64,000 nt of DNA from Vibrio hangzhouensis. GTDB lineage: Bacteria > Pseudomonadota > Gammaproteobacteria > Enterobacterales > Vibrionaceae. The notes under the pieces were generated by a model, which had not been told where the DNA came from, ran no database searches, and was given only the letters and a program-made list of their open reading frames with translations. The translations under genes were made by a program, and so were the position numbers. Location of the stretch: assembly GCF_900107935.1 (NCBI RefSeq), contig NZ_FNVG01000007.1, positions 124,001-188,000 of the forward strand. The letters run 5' to 3'. Positions 1 to 10,244 of the stretch are shown piece by piece. Within the stretch, counting starts at the first letter, position 1. Every line of letters starts with the position of its first letter.

Positions 1-1274
1 GGCTCTCTGTAGTTAATCATCTGCGCAGACTTCATCCTGACGTCACCATACGCGTTATGGACTCGCGCTCAGCGCCACCGGGAGCGGATCAGCTGGCCGA
101 AAGCATTGAGCTCCATACCGGCAGTTTTGAAAAACAGTGGCTGATGCAAGCAGACTTGATTGTCTGTAATCCGGGCATCGCACTGGCGACACCGGAAATC
201 AAGCAAGCGATGGATAAGGGCATCGCCGTCGTGGGTGACATTGAGTTGTTTGCCTGGGCCAATGACAAACCGGTCATTGCTATCACTGGCTCAAATGGAA
301 AAAGTACCGTCACCGACCTTACCGGAGAAATGGCCAAAGCGGCGGGCGTTCGTGTCGGCGTTGGCGGTAATATTGGCGTGCCGGCGCTTGATTTGCTAAA
401 TCAGGACGCGGATCTGTATGTGCTGGAGTTGTCGAGTTTTCAGTTGGAAACCACGCAGAGTCTGAAAACCAAGGTGTCGACTTTCCTCAATTTGTCTGAA
501 GACCATATGGATCGCTATCAGGGGATGGAGGACTACGCATGTGCAAAACGAAGAATCTTCCTACACGCTGAACAGGTTTTGGTAAACCGTGAAGAAAAAG
601 AAACCTATCCGACCCAAGGCCAACATGCGGTGTCTACATTTGGTTTTGATGATAAAGAATTCGGAATGCAGAAGCGCGATGGCCAGATTTGGCTGATGGA
701 TCATCAAAAACCGATCATTTCCGTTGACGACCTGCGTCTGGTTGGCAAACACAACTGGTCCAATGCGCTGGTCGCTTGTGCTTTGCTCAAACTGGCCGGG
801 GTGGACTATCGTTTAGCGCTCACATGTCTCCGACGCTACACCGGCCTCAGTCACCGTTGTCAGGTTGTGGCAGAGCATGGAGGCGTAAAGTGGGTCAATG
901 ATTCCAAAGCCACTAATGTGGCTAGTACACTGGCAGCACTTTCTGGTCTGTCGCTAGCGGGTAAGCTGTATCTTCTGGTTGGCGGTGTGGGTAAGGGGGC
1001 CGATTTCTCTGAACTGGCCCAGCCGTTATCGACGCTGGATGTCCAGTTATGTTGTTTTGGTCGTGATGGTGAAGCGTTTATGGAGCTGCATCCGAGTGCG
1101 AGCTATGCTGACAGTATGGACACGATCTTAGCGCAGATCACGCCAAAGTTGAAAGATGGTGATATGGTCATGCTGTCACCAGCGTGTGCAAGTTTTGATC
1201 AGTTTGCTAATTTTATGGCGCGGGGTGTTCATTTCACTCAACAGGCACAGCGCTACTCGACCCAAGTCAGCTAA
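1..1274 (+). CDS. murD: UDP-N-acetylmuramoylalanine--D-glutamate ligase (5' end cut by window edge)
   Basis: MurD adds D-glutamate to UDP-MurNAc-L-Ala in the cytoplasm, the second amino-acid step of peptidoglycan precursor synthesis. The frame is open from the first base: the codons before the internal ATG at 57 read [18 protein letters not shown], which aligns with E. coli MurD from about residue 18. So the ATG at 57 is not the start, and roughly 17 N-terminal codons lie off the left edge. Visible motifs are the ATP-binding ITGSNGKST, the Mur ligase signatures LELSSFQLE and [10 protein letters not shown], and the C-terminal VNDSKATN. The stop lies 15 bp before the ftsW ATG, as expected inside the dcw operon. 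Family identity is certain; only the true start is unseen. Confidence 0.97.
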   Translation, partial: LSVVNHLRRLHPDVTIRVMDSRSAPPGADQLAESIELHTGSFEKQWLMQADLIVCNPGIALATPEIKQAMDKGIAVVGDIELFAWANDKPVIAITGSNGKSTVTDLTGEMAKAAGVRVGVGGNIGVPALDLLNQDADLYVLELSSFQLETTQSLKTKVSTFLNLSEDHMDRYQGMEDYACAKRRIFLHAEQVLVNREEKETYPTQGQHAVSTFGFDDKEFGMQKRDGQIWLMDHQKPIISVDDLRLVGKHNWSNALVACALLKLAGVDYRLALTCLRRYTGLSHRCQVVAEHGGVKWVNDSKATNVASTLAALSGLSLAGKLYLLVGGVGKGADFSELAQPLSTLDVQLCCFGRDGEAFMELHPSASYADSMDTILAQITPKLKDGDMVMLSPACASFDQFANFMARGVHFTQQAQRYSTQVS

Positions 1275-1289
1275 CACGGATTGGTCACT

Positions 1290-2516
1290 ATGTTTCATCA
1301 GTCTCGACAACGTTTCACTGGGTGGCTAGCTCAATCTGCGCCAGACGCTCTGTACGATCGCCAACTTGTCTGGTTGGCATTCGCATTGATGATTACTGGT
1401 TTAGTGATGGTGACTTCAGCCTCCTTTCCCATCAGTTCCAGACTGACAGACCAGCCTTTTCACTTTATGTTCCGCCATGCGATTTTTCTGGTGCTTGCCT
1501 TAGGGACGTCTTCGGTGGTGTTGCAAGTCCCAATTGAGAAGTGGTTCCGCTTTAGTACTTATCTACTCGCTCTTTCGATCTTTTTACTGATTGTGGTTCT
1601 GGTGGTTGGCAAATCGGTGAACGGGGCCTCTCGCTGGATCCCCCTTGGGCTGTTTAACCTGCAGCCAGCAGAGGTCGCCAAGCTGTCTCTGTTCATATTT
1701 ATGTCGGGTTATCTGGTTCGAAAACAGGATGAAGTCAGGAAGTCGTTCTTCGGTGGCTTCATCAAACCATTCATAGTGTTTCTGACGTTTGCCGCGTTGC
1801 TGCTCGGACAGCCGGACTTGGGTACCGTAGTGGTAATGTTAGTGACCTTGTTTGGCATGCTATTTATCGCCGGTGCCAAACTCTCCCAGTTTATTGCCCT
1901 ATTGGTAGCAGGCATTAGTGCGGTTATCGCGCTGATTCTGGTTGAACCTTATCGTGTTCGTCGGGTTACCTCTTTTCTCGACCCGTGGGAAGACCCATTT
2001 GGCAGTGGCTATCAGCTAACTCAGTCCCTTATGGCATTTGGCCGAGGGAACTGGATGGGACAAGGATTAGGGAACTCAGTGCAAAAACTGGAGTACCTGC
2101 CAGAAGCTCATACAGACTTTGTGTTTGCTGTATTGGCAGAAGAACTGGGCTTTGTCGGTGTTCTGTTAATTTTGATGCTGGTCTTTGCCTTGGTCGTCAA
2201 AGCCTTGTATATCGGTAAACGTGCATTTGAAAAGCAACAACTTTTTGGCGGGTATCTCTCTTTTGCTATCGGTATCTGGTTTGCTTTTCAGACGTTAGTT
2301 AATGTGGGAGCGGCAGCGGGAATGGTACCGACAAAAGGTCTGACGTTACCGCTGATCAGTTACGGTGGTTCCAGTCTGATTATTATGTCCGTTGCGGTAT
2401 CGATTCTGCTGCGTGTTGATCATGAATGCCGATTATTGCCCGATGTCCCAGAGATGAAGGCTCAGCCAGATGAGCCAGAAACAGACAAGAAAAATAAACA
2501 AGATGAAAAACAGTAA
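1290..2516 (+). CDS. ftsW: Lipid II polymerase FtsW (SEDS family)
   Basis: FtsW is the septal SEDS glycan polymerase that works with the class B PBP FtsI at the division site. The 408-residue product has about ten hydrophobic segments and the SEDS motifs GASRWIPLG...[26 protein letters not shown] and [18 protein letters not shown] in frame at 1281 would lengthen it by three codons, but GGA at 1278-1280 is well spaced only for the ATG at 1290, so I take 1290. The charged C-terminal tail ([15 protein letters not shown]) is cytoplasmic and overlaps the start of murG by 14 bp. Order murD-ftsW-murG-murC is the standard dcw order. Confidence 0.96.
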   Translation: MFHQSRQRFTGWLAQSAPDALYDRQLVWLAFALMITGLVMVTSASFPISSRLTDQPFHFMFRHAIFLVLALGTSSVVLQVPIEKWFRFSTYLLALSIFLLIVVLVVGKSVNGASRWIPLGLFNLQPAEVAKLSLFIFMSGYLVRKQDEVRKSFFGGFIKPFIVFLTFAALLLGQPDLGTVVVMLVTLFGMLFIAGAKLSQFIALLVAGISAVIALILVEPYRVRRVTSFLDPWEDPFGSGYQLTQSLMAFGRGNWMGQGLGNSVQKLEYLPEAHTDFVFAVLAEELGFVGVLLILMLVFALVVKALYIGKRAFEKQQLFGGYLSFAIGIWFAFQTLVNVGAAAGMVPTKGLTLPLISYGGSSLIIMSVAVSILLRVDHECRLLPDVPEMKAQPDEPETDKKNKQDEKQ

Positions 2517-3564
2517 ACGATTGATGGTGATGGCCGGCGGCACTGGGGGACACGTTTTCCCGGGTCTGGCTGTAGCCAAACGACTACAAGAACAAGGCTG
2601 GGAAATCCGCTGGTTGGGTACCGCAGACCGAATGGAGGCCGATTTGGTGCCCAAGCACGGCATTGATATCGACTTCATTAAAGTCAAAGGGCTGCGTGGT
2701 CAAGGGATCATTAAGCTGCTGAAAGCACCATTTCAGATTTTTAGTGCCATACTTCAGGCACGCAAACACATGAAGTGCTGGCAACCTGATGCGGTACTTG
2801 GCATGGGAGGCTATGTGAGTGGTCCCGGTGGCATTGCTGCGTGGACTCTGGGCATTCCTGTGGTTCTTCACGAGCAAAACGGTGTCGCTGGCTTGACGAA
2901 CCAATGGTTGTCTAAAGTGGCGAAGAAAGTGTTTCAGGCGTTCCCCGGGGCGTTTGCTGACGCTGAAGTCGTTGGCAATCCAGTACGTCAGGATCTGTTG
3001 GATGTAGAAGCCCCTGAAAGCAGATTGTCTGCGCGTGATGGGGATGTGCGCGTTCTGGTCATGGGTGGCAGTCAGGGAGCGAGGATACTGAACCACACGT
3101 TACCTTTGGTCATGGCTCAGCTTGGCTCTGGTTATACTGTGCGTCATCAGGCAGGTAAAGGCAATCGTGATGAAGTGGCCACGCTGTATCAGCAACAAGG
3201 GGTGACCAGTGCTGAGACCACCGAATTTATTGACGATGTCGCCGAAGCATATTGCTGGGCTGATCTGGTCGTTTGTCGTTCCGGTGCCCTGACGGTGTCG
3301 GAATTGGCGGCAGTCGGTGTTGGGGCGATCTTTGTTCCTTTCATGCATAAAGATCGCCAACAGGCATTAAACGGCGATCATCTGGTCCACAGCAATGCGG
3401 CGTACATGATAGAGCAGCCGGAACTGACGGTAGACAAGTTAGCACAGCAGATAAAAGTGCTGGACAGAGCGCAACTGATTGAGCTGGCGATCAACGCGCG
3501 CAAGGCCGCGAAATTGGATGCTGACAACCGAGTCGCCCAAGAAATTATCGAATTAACTAAATAG
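2503..3564 (+). CDS. murG: UDP-GlcNAc:lipid I GlcNAc transferase MurG
   Basis: MurG transfers GlcNAc to lipid I to make lipid II on the inner face of the membrane. The 353-residue product matches the usual length (E. coli 355). It has the glycine-rich [15 protein letters not shown] at its N-terminus, [10 protein letters not shown] opening the second Rossmann domain, and [17 protein letters not shown] in the UDP-sugar site. The open frame runs back to an ATG at 2470 inside ftsW, but the family starts with [13 protein letters not shown], so 2503 is the likely start. It overlaps the end of ftsW by 14 bp, suggesting translational coupling. Confidence 0.96.
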   Translation: MKNSKRLMVMAGGTGGHVFPGLAVAKRLQEQGWEIRWLGTADRMEADLVPKHGIDIDFIKVKGLRGQGIIKLLKAPFQIFSAILQARKHMKCWQPDAVLGMGGYVSGPGGIAAWTLGIPVVLHEQNGVAGLTNQWLSKVAKKVFQAFPGAFADAEVVGNPVRQDLLDVEAPESRLSARDGDVRVLVMGGSQGARILNHTLPLVMAQLGSGYTVRHQAGKGNRDEVATLYQQQGVTSAETTEFIDDVAEAYCWADLVVCRSGALTVSELAAVGVGAIFVPFMHKDRQQALNGDHLVHSNAAYMIEQPELTVDKLAQQIKVLDRAQLIELAINARKAAKLDADNRVAQEIIELTK

Positions 3565-3582
3565 AGTAACGAGATTTAATCC

Positions 3583-5043
3583 ATGACAGAGCAACATACA
3601 CAAGATTTGGCGCAAATACGTGCGCTGATACCTGAAATGAGAAGGGTGAAGAGCATTCATTTCGTCGGTATCGGCGGAGCTGGAATGAGTGGTATCGCTG
3701 AGGTACTGCTTAATGAAGGCTATCAAATTACCGGCTCTGACATTGCAGAAAATGTGGTTACAGAACGCCTTAAGCGTAAAGGTGCCATCATTTTTATTGG
3801 TCATCAGGCAAGCAACGTTGAACAGGCAAGTGTGGTGGTTGTGTCGACAGCCATTGATCCGGAGAACCCAGAGTTGGTTGCGGCTAAAGAGCTGAGGATC
3901 CCTGTTGTGCGCCGGGCAGAAATGCTAGCGGAATTGATGCGCTTTCGACACGGTATCGCGGTCGCGGGGACACACGGTAAGACCACAACAACAGCGCTGG
4001 TCACTCAGATTTACTCTGAAGCCGGTATGGATCCAACGTTTGTTAATGGTGGCCTGGTAAAGAGCGCCGGAACCAATGCTCGTCTTGGATCCAGTCGGAT
4101 ATTGATCGCAGAAGCCGATGAGAGTGACGCTTCTTTCCTACACCTTCAGCCGATGGTCAGTATTGTCACGAATATTGAAGCGGACCACATGGACACGTAT
4201 GGAGGGGACTTTGATACGTTGAAACAAACGTTTATCGATTTCCTGCATAACTTACCATTTTATGGTCAGGCGGTGATGTGTGTCGATGATCCCGTGGTGA
4301 GAGAGCTGATTCCGAGTGTGAGCCGACAAGTGATCACCTACGGTTTCTCTGACGATGCGGACGTTCGAATTGAGAATTATCGCCAGGAAGGACAGCAAGG
4401 CAAGTTCACGGTTGTCAGAAAAGACCGAGAAAAGCTGGAGATCACTTTAAATATCCCGGGTCAGCACAACGCGCTGAATGCCGCGGCAGCTATTGCGGTT
4501 GCTACGGAAGATCACATCGGCGATGAGGCTATTGTCAAAGCGATGCTGGGAACCGAAGGTACAGGACGCCGTTTTGAGCATTTAGGTGAGTTTGAAACCG
4601 GTAACGGTAAAGTTATGTTGGTGGATGATTACGGTCACCATCCAACAGAAGTTGGTGTTACTATCAAAGCCGCCCGAAATGGTTGGGAGGACAGACGTTT
4701 GGTGATGATCTTCCAACCCCATAGATACAGTCGTACCCGAGATCTTTACGATGATTTCGCCAATGTACTTGAGCAGGTAGATGTATTGGTGATGTTGGAT
4801 GTGTACGCTGCGGGTGAAGCACCCATTGCAGGGGCGGATGGTCGTTCCCTGTGTCGTACTATTCGTACACGTGGCAAACTCGATCCGGTTTTTGTGCCGG
4901 ATGTGAGTGCGTTACCCTCTGTTTTATCAAATCTTTTGCAAGATGGCGACCTTGTTCTGACGCAAGGCGCAGGTGATATTGGTAAAGTAGCCAAGAAGCT
5001 TGAGCAAATGAAGTTAGACATCCAACTGATGCAAAAAAGCTAG
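3583..5043 (+). CDS. murC: UDP-N-acetylmuramate--L-alanine ligase
   Basis: MurC adds L-alanine to UDP-MurNAc, the first step of the peptide stem, using ATP in the cytoplasm. The 486-residue product has the N-terminal [15 protein letters not shown], the ATP loop [21 protein letters not shown], and the C-terminal [10 protein letters not shown] typical of MurC. It begins 18 bp after murG. It is the last gene before a non-coding gap with a hairpin and a new promoter; ddlB, which follows murC in E. coli, is absent. Confidence 0.97.
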   Translation: MTEQHTQDLAQIRALIPEMRRVKSIHFVGIGGAGMSGIAEVLLNEGYQITGSDIAENVVTERLKRKGAIIFIGHQASNVEQASVVVVSTAIDPENPELVAAKELRIPVVRRAEMLAELMRFRHGIAVAGTHGKTTTTALVTQIYSEAGMDPTFVNGGLVKSAGTNARLGSSRILIAEADESDASFLHLQPMVSIVTNIEADHMDTYGGDFDTLKQTFIDFLHNLPFYGQAVMCVDDPVVRELIPSVSRQVITYGFSDDADVRIENYRQEGQQGKFTVVRKDREKLEITLNIPGQHNALNAAAAIAVATEDHIGDEAIVKAMLGTEGTGRRFEHLGEFETGNGKVMLVDDYGHHPTEVGVTIKAARNGWEDRRLVMIFQPHRYSRTRDLYDDFANVLEQVDVLVMLDVYAAGEAPIAGADGRSLCRTIRTRGKLDPVFVPDVSALPSVLSNLLQDGDLVLTQGAGDIGKVAKKLEQMKLDIQLMQKS

Positions 5044-5078
5044 TTACACCCAGCTTCTGATTTAGAAAAAAATATATC

Positions 5079-5128
5079 TGTTCGACCGAGCTATCAACAA
5101 ATTGGAATGCTCAGTCGAACATTTTTGT
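5079..5128 (+). terminator. Probable terminator hairpin between murC and ftsQ
   Basis: Arms at 5079-5090 (TGTTCGACCGAG) and 5110-5121 (CTCAGTCGAACA) pair over 12 positions with one mismatch around a 19-nt loop, and five T follow. The loop is long for a strong intrinsic terminator, so read-through of the upstream dcw transcript is likely. Confidence 0.5.
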
Positions 5129-5169
5129 TATTTCAGTATGCAAAAGCCCATATTTCTTGGGTTCAGTGT

Positions 5170-5197
5170 TTGATAGTTTGATATTCATTAGTATAAT
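5170..5197 (+). promoter_or_regulatory. Sigma70-type promoter for ftsQAZ
   Basis: TTGATA at 5170-5175 and a perfect TATAAT at 5192-5197 are separated by 16 bp, 83 bp before the ftsQ start codon. This is one of the best promoter matches in the window and would give ftsQ-ftsA-ftsZ their own transcription unit. Confidence 0.7.
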
Positions 5198-5280
5198 CCT
5201 AAGGTTAACAGCATTAGATTAGACTCTTATTCCACTATCTTAAGGAAAGGTAAAGAGAAGTTAATAAAGGACCAAAGAGT

Positions 5281-6078
5281 TTGACTGAAACTTCAGAGAG
5301 CAGTGTAGAACAGACGCGTCGAGCCTCCTCGTTATCAAGACATGGAGTCGGGGCGGTTTTTTTATTGGCTGTGATCACAGTAATTGGTTCAACACTTTAT
5401 TCCACCGTTAGCTGGATGTGGGATGACCAGCGCCTCCCTTTATCTAAGATAGTTCTGCAAGGTGAGCTGACTCATGTGTCTGCGCAAGACGTGCAGCATG
5501 CGTTTGCCAACCTGGAGCATATTGGTACATTTATGTCTCAGGACATTAATGTATTGCAACATAGCGTCGAACAGATCCCCTGGGTCTCACAGGCTTCGGT
5601 ACGAAAACAGTGGCCAGACACAGTGAAAGTGTTTTTGACCGAGCATAAAGCGAGTGCCATCTGGAACGGTATCGACATGCTCGATACTAATGGAGTGGTA
5701 TTCAGTGGCGATGTGTCGGCAATGGAAGAGCAGAAAGTCAAGCTGTACGGACCAAAGGGCACAGAGCAAATCGTACTGCAAACCTACCGTAACAGTAACG
5801 GTCAACTAGCCAGTCTCGGCTTGTCGATTTCTTCGCTGGTACTCAATGAGCGTAGAGCATGGCAGGTGATACTTGATAATGGTATCCGTCTGGAACTGGG
5901 CAAAGACGCGATGCAAGAGCGTTTGCAGCGCTTTATTTCTTTGTACCGAAAACTAGGGGACGATGTCTCTAGAGTCAGCTACATTGATTTACGCTATGAC
6001 ACCGGTGCGGCAGTAGGATGGTTTCCTGCAGAGCAAGGGGAATTGAATTCTGATGTCACCGGGAGTGAGGTTGGATAA
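5281..6078 (+). CDS. ftsQ: Cell division protein FtsQ
   Basis: FtsQ is a bitopic divisome protein that, with FtsB and FtsL, controls activation of septal wall synthesis. The 265-residue product has a short cytoplasmic N-terminus, one membrane segment (about residues 21-42) and a periplasmic POTRA domain starting near LSKIVLQGELTHVSAQDV, followed by the FtsQ beta domain. The start is TTG at 5281: no ATG lies in frame nearby and AAGGA sits 9 bp upstream. A weak start codon plus a private promoter suggests tight level control. It is followed by a 12-bp inverted repeat and ftsA. Confidence 0.93.
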   Translation: MTETSESSVEQTRRASSLSRHGVGAVFLLAVITVIGSTLYSTVSWMWDDQRLPLSKIVLQGELTHVSAQDVQHAFANLEHIGTFMSQDINVLQHSVEQIPWVSQASVRKQWPDTVKVFLTEHKASAIWNGIDMLDTNGVVFSGDVSAMEEQKVKLYGPKGTEQIVLQTYRNSNGQLASLGLSISSLVLNERRAWQVILDNGIRLELGKDAMQERLQRFISLYRKLGDDVSRVSYIDLRYDTGAAVGWFPAEQGELNSDVTGSEVG

Positions 6079-6083
6079 CGGGC

Positions 6084-6120
6084 TTTACCTATCGGTAGCG
6101 ACGAACCGCCGATAGGTAAA
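6084..6120 (+). other. Perfect 12-bp inverted repeat between ftsQ and ftsA
   Basis: TTTACCTATCGG (6084-6095) and CCGATAGGTAAA (6109-6120) are perfect complements around a 13-nt loop, starting 5 bp after the ftsQ stop. No T-run follows, so it is more likely an RNA-processing, stability or attenuating hairpin than a terminator. It begins about 110 bp upstream of the ftsA start. Confidence 0.6.
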
Positions 6121-6194
6121 TTCAGTTTGAGAATTGAGCAATAGATTTGGATTGCTCGCTGGGAATTGAAATTTCTAATAGAAAGAGAGAACAG

Positions 6195-7457
6195 ATGACG
6201 AAGACCACGGATGACAATATTATTGTCGGTCTCGATATAGGCACCGCGACCGTATCTGCTTTAGTTGGCGAAGTATTGCCTGATGGGCAGGTGAATATCA
6301 TAGGTGCCGGCTCTAGTCCTTCTCGTGGGATGGACAAAGGAGGCGTTAACGATCTTGAATCAGTCGTTAAGTCTGTTCAGCGTGCGGTTGATCAGGCTGA
6401 GCTCATGGCTGAGTGTCAGATCAGTAACGTTTTCATTTCTCTTTCCGGTAAGCATATTGCGAGTCGAATTGAAAAAGGCATGGGAACCATTTCTGAGGAA
6501 GAAGTGTCACAGGATGATATGGACAGGGCAATACACACTGCCAAATCCATAAAAATTGGTGATGAGCAGCGTATTCTTCATGTTATTCCTCAGGAATTTA
6601 CCATAGACTATCAAGAGGGAATCAAAAATCCGCTTGGTTTGTCTGGGGTTAGAATGGAAGTCAGCGTGCATTTGATTTCTTGCCATAACGATATGGCAAG
6701 AAACATCATTAAAGCCGTTGAACGTTGTGGCCTGAAAGTCGAACAGTTGGTTTTCTCGGGGCTGGCTTCAAGCAATGCCGTGATTACTGAAGACGAGCGT
6801 GAACTGGGTGTGTGCGTGGTTGATATCGGCGCAGGTACCATGGATGTGTCGATTTGGACCGGTGGCGCATTAAGGCATACCGAAGTGTTTTCTTATGCCG
6901 GTAATGCAGTTACTAGTGATATTGCTTTTGCATTCGGTACGCCATTGAGTGATGCTGAAGAAATCAAAGTGAAGTATGGTTGTGCTCTCAGTGAACTGGT
7001 GAGCAAAGATGATACAGTTAACGTTCCTAGCGTTGGCGGACGACCATCTCGCAGTTTACAGCGTCAAACATTGGCGGAAGTGATAGAACCGCGCTATACA
7101 GAATTAATGGGACTGGTAAATCAAACCATTGATAATGTTCAGGCCAAACTAAGGGAGAGTGGTGTTAAGCATCATCTCGCAGCTGGTGTTGTCCTTACGG
7201 GTGGCGCAGCACAAATTGAAGGGGTTGTGGAATGCGCTGAGCGTGTGTTCCGCAATCAGGTCCGAGTCGGGAAGCCCCTAGAGGTGAGCGGACTGACGGA
7301 CTATGTTAAGGAGCCGTATCATTCAACGGCCGTAGGATTACTTCATTACGCACGAGACAGTCAGATCAATGACGACAATGATTATAACGAACCAAAGCGT
7401 CAATCGGTGTCGACAATCTTTGGAAAGTTGCGTAATTGGATACAAAAAGAGTTTTAA
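6195..7457 (+). CDS. ftsA: Cell division protein FtsA (actin-like)
   Basis: FtsA is the actin-like protein that ties the FtsZ ring to the inner membrane and recruits later divisome proteins. The frame runs back to a TTG at 6147, but the ATG at 6195, preceded by AGAGA, gives 420 residues, the same as E. coli FtsA. Visible features are the phosphate-1 loop GLDIGTATVSALVGE, the second phosphate loop VDIGAGTMDVSIW, the adenosine-region GGAAQIEGV and a C-terminal amphipathic membrane-targeting helix (FGKLRNWIQKEF). ftsZ follows after 29 bp. Confidence 0.97.
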   Translation: MTKTTDDNIIVGLDIGTATVSALVGEVLPDGQVNIIGAGSSPSRGMDKGGVNDLESVVKSVQRAVDQAELMAECQISNVFISLSGKHIASRIEKGMGTISEEEVSQDDMDRAIHTAKSIKIGDEQRILHVIPQEFTIDYQEGIKNPLGLSGVRMEVSVHLISCHNDMARNIIKAVERCGLKVEQLVFSGLASSNAVITEDERELGVCVVDIGAGTMDVSIWTGGALRHTEVFSYAGNAVTSDIAFAFGTPLSDAEEIKVKYGCALSELVSKDDTVNVPSVGGRPSRSLQRQTLAEVIEPRYTELMGLVNQTIDNVQAKLRESGVKHHLAAGVVLTGGAAQIEGVVECAERVFRNQVRVGKPLEVSGLTDYVKEPYHSTAVGLLHYARDSQINDDNDYNEPKRQSVSTIFGKLRNWIQKEF

Positions 7458-7486
7458 CCTGAGTTGCAGGAAAACGGAGATAACAA

Positions 7487-8716
7487 ATGTTTGAACCGAT
7501 GATGGAAATGTCTGACGAAGCAGTCATTAAAGTAGTTGGAGTCGGCGGTGGCGGTGGTAACGCTGTAGAGCACATGGTGCGCGAATCAATCGAAGGGGTT
7601 GATTTCATTAGCGTAAATACAGATGCTCAGGCACTTCGTAAAACAAGTGTCAGCCATGTTATTCAAATTGGCGGCGATATTACAAAAGGCTTGGGTGCGG
7701 GTGCGAACCCACAAGTTGGACGTGATGCAGCTCTTGAAGACAAAGAAAGAATTAAAGAAAGCATTACCGGTGCCGATATGGTGTTTATCGCAGCTGGTAT
7801 GGGCGGTGGTACTGGTACTGGTGCGGCTCCGGTGATTGCTGAAGTGGCAAAAGAACTGGGCATTCTTACGGTTGCCGTGGTGACTAAGCCATTTAGCTTT
7901 GAAGGTAAGAAGCGCCTGGCGTTTGCAGAGCAGGGCATTGAAGAATTGTCAAAGCATGTCGATTCTTTAATCACTATCCCTAATGAAAAGCTACTGAAAG
8001 TACTGGGCCGTGGCGTCACTCTGCTTGAAGCGTTTGCAAGCGCGAACGATGTACTGAAGAACGCTGTTCAGGGTATTGCAGAATTGATTACTCGCCCTGG
8101 CATGATCAACGTCGACTTTGCGGACGTGCGTACTGTGATGTCAGAAATGGGTCACGCAATGATGGGCAGCGGTGTCGCGAAAGGCGAAGACCGTGCGGAA
8201 GAAGCGGCAGAAATGGCGATCTCCAGCCCTCTACTTGAAGACATCGATCTTGCGGGTGCCCGTGGTGTGCTTGTTAACATCACTGCTGGTCTTGATATGC
8301 GTCTGGATGAATTCGAAACCGTCGGTAACACGGTTAAAGCCTTTGCTTCTGATAATGCGACGGTTGTTATTGGTACATCACTAGACCCAGACATGAGCGA
8401 CGAAATTCGTGTGACAGTAGTGGCAACGGGTATCGGTAACGAGCGTAAGCCTGATATCACCCTAGTAGCTGGTGGTAAAACATCAGTTTCTACGGCTCAG
8501 TCTCAACCACAAACACAAGCTCCAGCTGCAAAAGTTGAAGACAAAGTGGCACAAACTTTGCCTGTAAATAATCAGGACAAGGTTGAAGTGAATGCACCAG
8601 GCAATACAGGCTCCAATGCTCCGGTATCGAGCGGTAATACAAGTGCAGCACCCAAACCTGAGAAGGAAAGCGGCTACTTAGACATTCCAGCATTTTTGCG
8701 CCGTCAAGCGGACTAA
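7487..8716 (+). CDS. ftsZ: Cell division GTPase FtsZ
   Basis: FtsZ is the tubulin-like GTPase that forms the Z ring. The 409-residue product has the N-terminal [12 protein letters not shown], the tubulin signature [11 protein letters not shown], the T7-loop [11 protein letters not shown], a disordered linker rich in Q, P, T and N (about residues 320-395), and the conserved C-terminal peptide [12 protein letters not shown] that binds FtsA and ZipA. It is the last gene of the ftsQAZ unit. I find no clear terminator behind it, so some transcripts may run into lpxC. Confidence 0.98.
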   Translation: MFEPMMEMSDEAVIKVVGVGGGGGNAVEHMVRESIEGVDFISVNTDAQALRKTSVSHVIQIGGDITKGLGAGANPQVGRDAALEDKERIKESITGADMVFIAAGMGGGTGTGAAPVIAEVAKELGILTVAVVTKPFSFEGKKRLAFAEQGIEELSKHVDSLITIPNEKLLKVLGRGVTLLEAFASANDVLKNAVQGIAELITRPGMINVDFADVRTVMSEMGHAMMGSGVAKGEDRAEEAAEMAISSPLLEDIDLAGARGVLVNITAGLDMRLDEFETVGNTVKAFASDNATVVIGTSLDPDMSDEIRVTVVATGIGNERKPDITLVAGGKTSVSTAQSQPQTQAPAAKVEDKVAQTLPVNNQDKVEVNAPGNTGSNAPVSSGNTSAAPKPEKESGYLDIPAFLRRQAD

Positions 8717-8730
8717 ACAACCGTTTGAAT

Positions 8731-8758
8731 TTGACATAGCTCAAAAATCTGGTAGGAT
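8731..8758 (+). promoter_or_regulatory. Sigma70-type promoter for lpxC
   Basis: A perfect TTGACA at 8731-8736 and TAGGAT at 8753-8758 with 16-bp spacing lie 57 bp upstream of the lpxC start, in the 98-bp gap after ftsZ. Confidence 0.65.
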
Positions 8759-8814
8759 TCGCGGTTGCTTACATGATCAACTGTGATATGTAGCGTTGAA
8801 GAAGAGGTTTGTAG

Positions 8815-9732
8815 ATGATCAGACAACGTACGCTTAAAGAAATAGTGACTACTGTAGGAGTGGGCCTCCACTCAGGCCGTAAAGTAACACTAACTTTGCG
8901 TCCAGCGGCTGCTAATACTGGTGTTATTTACCGTCGCACCGACGTGAATCCGCCTGTGGATTTCCCTGCGGACCCTCTTTCTGTGCGCGATACAATGTTG
9001 TGTACTGCTCTAGTGAATGATGAAGGTATTCGAATCTCAACCGTCGAACACCTTAACGCAGCACTGGCGGGTATGGGCATTGATAACATCATCGTTGAAG
9101 TTGATGCGCCAGAAATTCCAATTATGGATGGCAGCGCAAGTCCGTTCGTTTATCTGCTTCAACAAGCTGGTATCGAAACGCAAAATGCACCAAAACGATT
9201 CATTCGTATTAAAAAGCCGGTGCGTTTTGAGGATGGAGACAAGTGGGCTGAACTTCGCCCATACAATGGTTTCCGTATGGACTTTGAAATCGAGTTTAAT
9301 CATCCGGCAATCGATGCAGACGAACAACGTCTGGTCTTTGACTTCTCATCACAGGGCTTTGTCAAAGAAATCTCGCGTGCCCGTACTTTCGGCTTCATGC
9401 GCGATATCGAGTACCTACAATCACAGAACCTTGTGTTGGGTGGTAGCTTTGATAACGCCATCGTGCTGGATGACTACCGCATTCTGAACGAAGAAGGCCT
9501 GCGTTTCGACAATGAATTTGTCACGCACAAAGTGCTGGATGCGATTGGCGACCTATACATGGCAGGTCACGCCATTGTTGGTGAGTTTGCTGCGTACAAA
9601 TCTGGTCACGGTTTAAACAACCAATTGCTAAGAGCAGTGCTAGCTGATCAGGAAGCATGGGAGTGGGCAACGTTTGAAGAGCAAGCAGGCTCTCCAGTTG
9701 CATTCGCAGAGCCATCGATGGTGCTTGCTTAA
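8815..9732 (+). CDS. lpxC: UDP-3-O-acyl-N-acetylglucosamine deacetylase
   Basis: LpxC is the zinc-dependent deacetylase that makes the committed step of lipid A synthesis in the cytoplasm. The 305-residue product has both LpxC repeats. Zinc ligands are visible in the [10 protein letters not shown] histidine and in [12 protein letters not shown] (His and Asp), and a conserved histidine in [13 protein letters not shown] at 8803-8807 precedes the ATG. It ends the dcw cluster and is followed directly by an intrinsic terminator. Confidence 0.97.
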   Translation: MIRQRTLKEIVTTVGVGLHSGRKVTLTLRPAAANTGVIYRRTDVNPPVDFPADPLSVRDTMLCTALVNDEGIRISTVEHLNAALAGMGIDNIIVEVDAPEIPIMDGSASPFVYLLQQAGIETQNAPKRFIRIKKPVRFEDGDKWAELRPYNGFRMDFEIEFNHPAIDADEQRLVFDFSSQGFVKEISRARTFGFMRDIEYLQSQNLVLGGSFDNAIVLDDYRILNEEGLRFDNEFVTHKVLDAIGDLYMAGHAIVGEFAAYKSGHGLNNQLLRAVLADQEAWEWATFEEQAGSPVAFAEPSMVLA

Positions 9733-9760
9733 CCCAGCGCATGTTCTAAATTGAATTTGA

Positions 9761-9788
9761 AAAATCAGGCTTTATGCCTGATTTTTTT
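9761..9788 (+). terminator. Intrinsic terminator after lpxC
   Basis: AAATCAGGC (9762-9770) pairs perfectly with GCCTGATTT (9776-9784) around a 5-nt loop, ending in a run of seven T. It closes the dcw cluster. Confidence 0.9.
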
Positions 9789-10244
9789 ATGCCTGAATAT
9801 CGCAATTCGCCTGCTCGTCAACTGGCAGTATCTTGCCACCTCAACATGAGTGGCAACGATCTTCGTTGGATCGGCAAGATCCTGGCGTTCTGGACTGCAT
9901 TCTGAGGACGAATCTGCAGTTTAAGTTTTCACTTTTGACATCATCAATACGTACCGACCAGCCTAAATTTTAGCGACAATGCAGCGCTTAATGTCTGTGA
10001 ATAGACCAAAACTTCCAAACACATCAAACTAATTGCGGTTAGTTTGGATTGATGCTTGGTTGTTCGGTCAAAAATTCCTTAAACTATGTGCCATTAATTG
10101 GTATATCTGCCTTGAAATATAGCAGCTTGAACTCAATATCAGTTGGTATAGATTTTATCTCGCTTAGGTCGCTAGGCCTTTTTAGAGACGGAAGGCATTT
10201 TTAATAGGTCGATATGATCTAATGGTAGAGAGAACAAAAACACA
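9789..10244 (+). other. Non-coding gap between lpxC and secA with overlapping hairpins
   Basis: There is no ORF of normal gene size here, and neither SecM nor a DUF721 gene is seen. A 38-codon frame starts at the ATG at 9789 and ends at 9905. Inside it ATCTTGCCAC (9830-9839) can pair either with GTGGCAA (9850-9856) or with GGCAAGAT (9873-9880), and CGATC/GATCG (9857-9861, 9869-9873) forms a third hairpin between them. A further perfect hairpin is CAAACTAA (10025-10032) with TTAGTTTG (10039-10046) around a 6-nt loop. The secA promoter is not clear. Confidence 0.55.
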
